Positions 7,134 through 9,117 of a stretch of DNA of 9,117 nucleotides are shown here, piece after piece (the stretch's first letter is position 1; every line of letters begins with the position of its first letter). The stretch comes from Planctomycetia bacterium (lineage in GTDB: Bacteria; Planctomycetota; UBA1135; GCA-002686595). A program made the translations under genes and the position numbers. The notes under the pieces were generated by a model that was given only the letters and a program-made list of their open reading frames with translations, was not told the DNA's origin and ran no database searches. The DNA lies in contig SXKQ01000027.1 in the NCBI GenBank assembly GCA_005778045.1, forward strand, positions 1 through 9,117. Direction: 5' to 3'.

Positions 7134-8890
7134 GCGAGGCGACGCGCAAGGAACCCGCCGACAAGGCGCGACGTGGCGGAATGAGACAGCGCGGCGAGCG
7201 TCGTGCGACGTCGCTGCTCTCGCACGGCGAGCCGATGGTGTGGCTCACGGGGGGGGCGCTCGCGATCGCGTCGCTGATGATCGTCGGCCTGCTGACTCTG
7301 GTCCTCTGGCACGGCGTCCCGACCTTCTGGCCCGGGCCGCTGGTGCAGGTCGAGACCCACGCCGGCCGCACGCTCGCGGGCGAAGTCTCGGTCACGGAGA
7401 GCTTCGCGCCGGAGTCGAGCGTGGTGGACGCGTTGCCCGAGGGCATCCGGGCGAACGTGCGCGCGGAGCTCGATCGCGCCGAGGGACGTACCCGGCGCAG
7501 GATGCTGCGCACCGGCAACTACGAGCTCTCCGGCTCACACTTCAACTGGGTCAGCGACTTAGAGATCGCGCGCGAGAGCGAGCCCGAGTGGATGCTCGTG
7601 ATCGAACGCCTCTCTTGGGGCCGCTTCTACGGGATTCCGCGCGCCATCACGATCGATGGCGTACGCACCGACGGCGCGCCCGACGAGGTCTGGACGCGGT
7701 TCGAGCAGCACCATGCGGACGTGCGGGGTCGCTGGGAGCGACGACGCGAGCTCGAAGTCGTCGAGATCGGCGAGGTCAACCATCGCATCGAGGCGGGACG
7801 ACTGCGCGTGCGCGCGGCGGAGCTGGATTCCGGAGTCGATTCCGAAGCGGCGCGACTCGCTCGAGCGGAGAGCGAGGCGGCCGCTGCCGCCTCCGAGGGC
7901 GAGTTCCGCAGACTGCAGCAGCAGATCGCGGAGTTCCGTGCGATGAACGCGCGCTACTCGATGGAACTCGACACGGCCGATGGCTCCCGTGCCACGCTGG
8001 CCTTGGAGGAGATCGTGCGGGCGTTCCCGTCGAATCGGCTCGGCACGGCGGAGCGCCTTGGCGTCTACGTCGATCGCAGCCTTGAGTTCCTGTTCGACGA
8101 GCCGCGCGAGGCGAACAGCGAGGGCGGCGTATTCCCGGCGATCTTCGGCACGGTGCTCATGACGCTGATCATGGCCGTGCTCGTCGTGCCCTTCGGCGTG
8201 CTCGCCGCGCTCTACTTGCGCGAGTACGCGCGGCCCGGGCCGATCGTCAGCGCCGTGCGCATCGCCATCAACAACCTCGCGGGCGTGCCGAGCATCGTGT
8301 TCGGGGTCTTTGGCCTCGGCTTCTTCTGCTACATCGTGGGTGTGCAGGTGGACGAGCTTCTGTTCACGGCCAAGTTGCCCACGCCCACCTACGGCAAGGG
8401 CGGACTCGTGTGGGCCTCGCTCACGCTCGCGCTGCTCTCGCTGCCGGTCGTGATCGGCCCGACCGAAGAGGCGCTCTCGAGCGTGCCGAGCTCGATGCGC
8501 GAGGGCTCCTACGCCTGCGGCGCCACCAAGTGGCAGACCATCTGGCGCATCGTGCTGCCGCGTGCGATGCCCGGCATCATGACCGGCATGATCCTCGCGC
8601 TGGCGCGCGGCGCCGGCGAGGTCGCGCCGCTGATGCTCCAGGGCGCCGTCAAGCTCGCGCCCGAGTTGCCCCTCGACGCCACCGCACCCTTCCTGCACGC
8701 CGAGCGCAGCTTCATGCACCTCGGATTCCACATCTACGACCTCGGTTTCCAGAGCCAGAACAGCGAGGCGGCGAAGCCGATGGTCTACACGACCACGCTG
8801 CTCCTGATCGCGCTCGTCGTCACGCTCAACCTCCTCGCCATCTGGACCCGCGCGCGCCTGCGCCGTCGCTTCCAGGGCAACCAGCTCTGA
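7130..8890 (+). CDS. pstA: Phosphate ABC transporter permease PstA, enlarged form with periplasmic coiled-coil domain
   Basis: The protein has 586 residues against about 280-300 for a classical PstA. It is the partner permease of PstC. The GTG at 7130 shares GTGA with the pstC stop, which implies coupled translation. The same frame stays open upstream inside pstC, but that part has no PstA character. A basic cytoplasmic start leads to TM1 (about 36-60). Residues 62-332 are predicted periplasmic: a globular part with WGRFYGIP (163-170), then a charged heptad-like helix region (about 186-280, rich in Arg, Glu and Ala). The permease core begins at AIFGTVLMTLIMAVLVVPFG (337-356) and contains NNLAGVPSIVFGVFGLG (381-397). 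The EAA-type loop that docks on PstB, EGSYACGATKWQTIWRIVLP, is at 458-477, followed by ALARGAGEVAPLM (490-502). The last TM is about 551-572. Confidence 0.93.
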   Translation: MSEATRKEPADKARRGGMRQRGERRATSLLSHGEPMVWLTGGALAIASLMIVGLLTLVLWHGVPTFWPGPLVQVETHAGRTLAGEVSVTESFAPESSVVDALPEGIRANVRAELDRAEGRTRRRMLRTGNYELSGSHFNWVSDLEIARESEPEWMLVIERLSWGRFYGIPRAITIDGVRTDGAPDEVWTRFEQHHADVRGRWERRRELEVVEIGEVNHRIEAGRLRVRAAELDSGVDSEAARLARAESEAAAAASEGEFRRLQQQIAEFRAMNARYSMELDTADGSRATLALEEIVRAFPSNRLGTAERLGVYVDRSLEFLFDEPREANSEGGVFPAIFGTVLMTLIMAVLVVPFGVLAALYLREYARPGPIVSAVRIAINNLAGVPSIVFGVFGLGFFCYIVGVQVDELLFTAKLPTPTYGKGGLVWASLTLALLSLPVVIGPTEEALSSVPSSMREGSYACGATKWQTIWRIVLPRAMPGIMTGMILALARGAGEVAPLMLQGAVKLAPELPLDATAPFLHAERSFMHLGFHIYDLGFQSQNSEAAKPMVYTTTLLLIALVVTLNLLAIWTRARLRRRFQGNQL

Positions 8891-8911
8891 TCTCCAAGGG
8901 CGCCGCACACC

Positions 8912-9117
8912 ATGAATTACGCTCCCGCGATCTCCGGCCATGTGTTCGAGGCCATCTCGAAGAACGAGCAGTTCCCGGCCGAGGTGCATGCCTCGCTCGC
9001 CAGCGAGGCCCACGTGCTCGAGGTCGAGCGCTTCGATCTGTGGTACGGCAAGTCGCGCGCGCTGCACTCGATCACGCTGTCGGTGCCGCGCGGCAAGGTC
9101 ACGGCGCTCATCGGGCC
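8912..9117 (+). CDS. pstB: Phosphate ABC transporter ATP-binding protein PstB, cut by the window edge
   Basis: The first 68 residues are present. PstB hydrolyses ATP on the cytoplasmic side to drive phosphate import through PstCA. ABC-domain similarity begins at VLEVERFDLWYG (35-46), which contains the WYG aromatic A-loop position of PstB proteins. LHSITLSVPRGKVTALIGP (51-69) leads into the Walker A loop, which the window cuts at its first Gly-Pro. About 34 residues precede the ABC domain, somewhat more than in E. coli PstB, and they show no recognisable motif. The ATG at 8912 lies 21 bp after pstA in the same operon. The upstream AAGGG (about 8896-8900) is far from the start for a Shine-Dalgarno site. 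The start context is identical to that of pstS over 12 bases (GCACACCATGAA). Confidence 0.95.
   Translation, partial: MNYAPAISGHVFEAISKNEQFPAEVHASLASEAHVLEVERFDLWYGKSRALHSITLSVPRGKVTALIG

Noticed and set aside
7559..9067. Minus-strand open frame of 502 codons antisense to pstA and pstB
   Set aside because: The translation is His/Arg/Glu-rich with no recognisable motif. It mirrors the codon bias of the plus-strand genes.

Overview
The window is GC-rich bacterial chromosomal DNA with densely packed genes, many GTG or TTG starts and almost no clear Shine-Dalgarno sites. The secreted protein with a peptidase-like domain, the enlarged Pst permeases and the weak ribosome binding sites together suggest a high-GC Gram-negative-type bacterium, possibly a planctomycete. 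This is inference: there is no rRNA or other phylogenetic marker here.

Left part (1-1602, plus strand). The C-terminal tail of an unidentified protein, rich in Gly, Arg and Pro, ends at 195. It is followed by a complete flavoprotein of the HI0933/YhiN/BaiN family. A GC-rich hairpin lies after it, between two convergent genes.

Middle part (1626-3478). A minus-strand gene encodes a secreted protein of 537 residues. It resembles the DUF1570/gluzincin peptidase group in layout, but HNLGH stands where HExxH is expected. A 239-bp intergenic region separates it from the divergent pst operon. That region holds a 12-bp palindrome, a 22-bp inverted repeat, a small hairpin and, 85 bp before pstS, a tandem 11-bp direct repeat with the spacing of a Pho box.

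Right part (3479-9117, plus strand). This is a high-affinity phosphate uptake operon in the order pstS, pstC, pstA, pstB, with pstB cut by the window edge. PstS captures phosphate in the periplasm, PstC and PstA form the membrane channel, and PstB supplies ATP hydrolysis. Both permeases are about twice the length of the classical subunits. PstC carries a periplasmic domain that looks like a WD40-type beta-propeller and an extra membrane insert. PstA carries a periplasmic domain of about 270 residues with a likely coiled coil. pstC and pstA overlap by 4 nt, which suggests translational coupling.

I see no mobile element, CRISPR array, tRNA or rRNA. The least ordinary signals are the double enlargement of the permeases, the candidate Pho box, the lost glutamate in the secreted peptidase-like protein, and a proline in the phosphate-binding loop of PstS.
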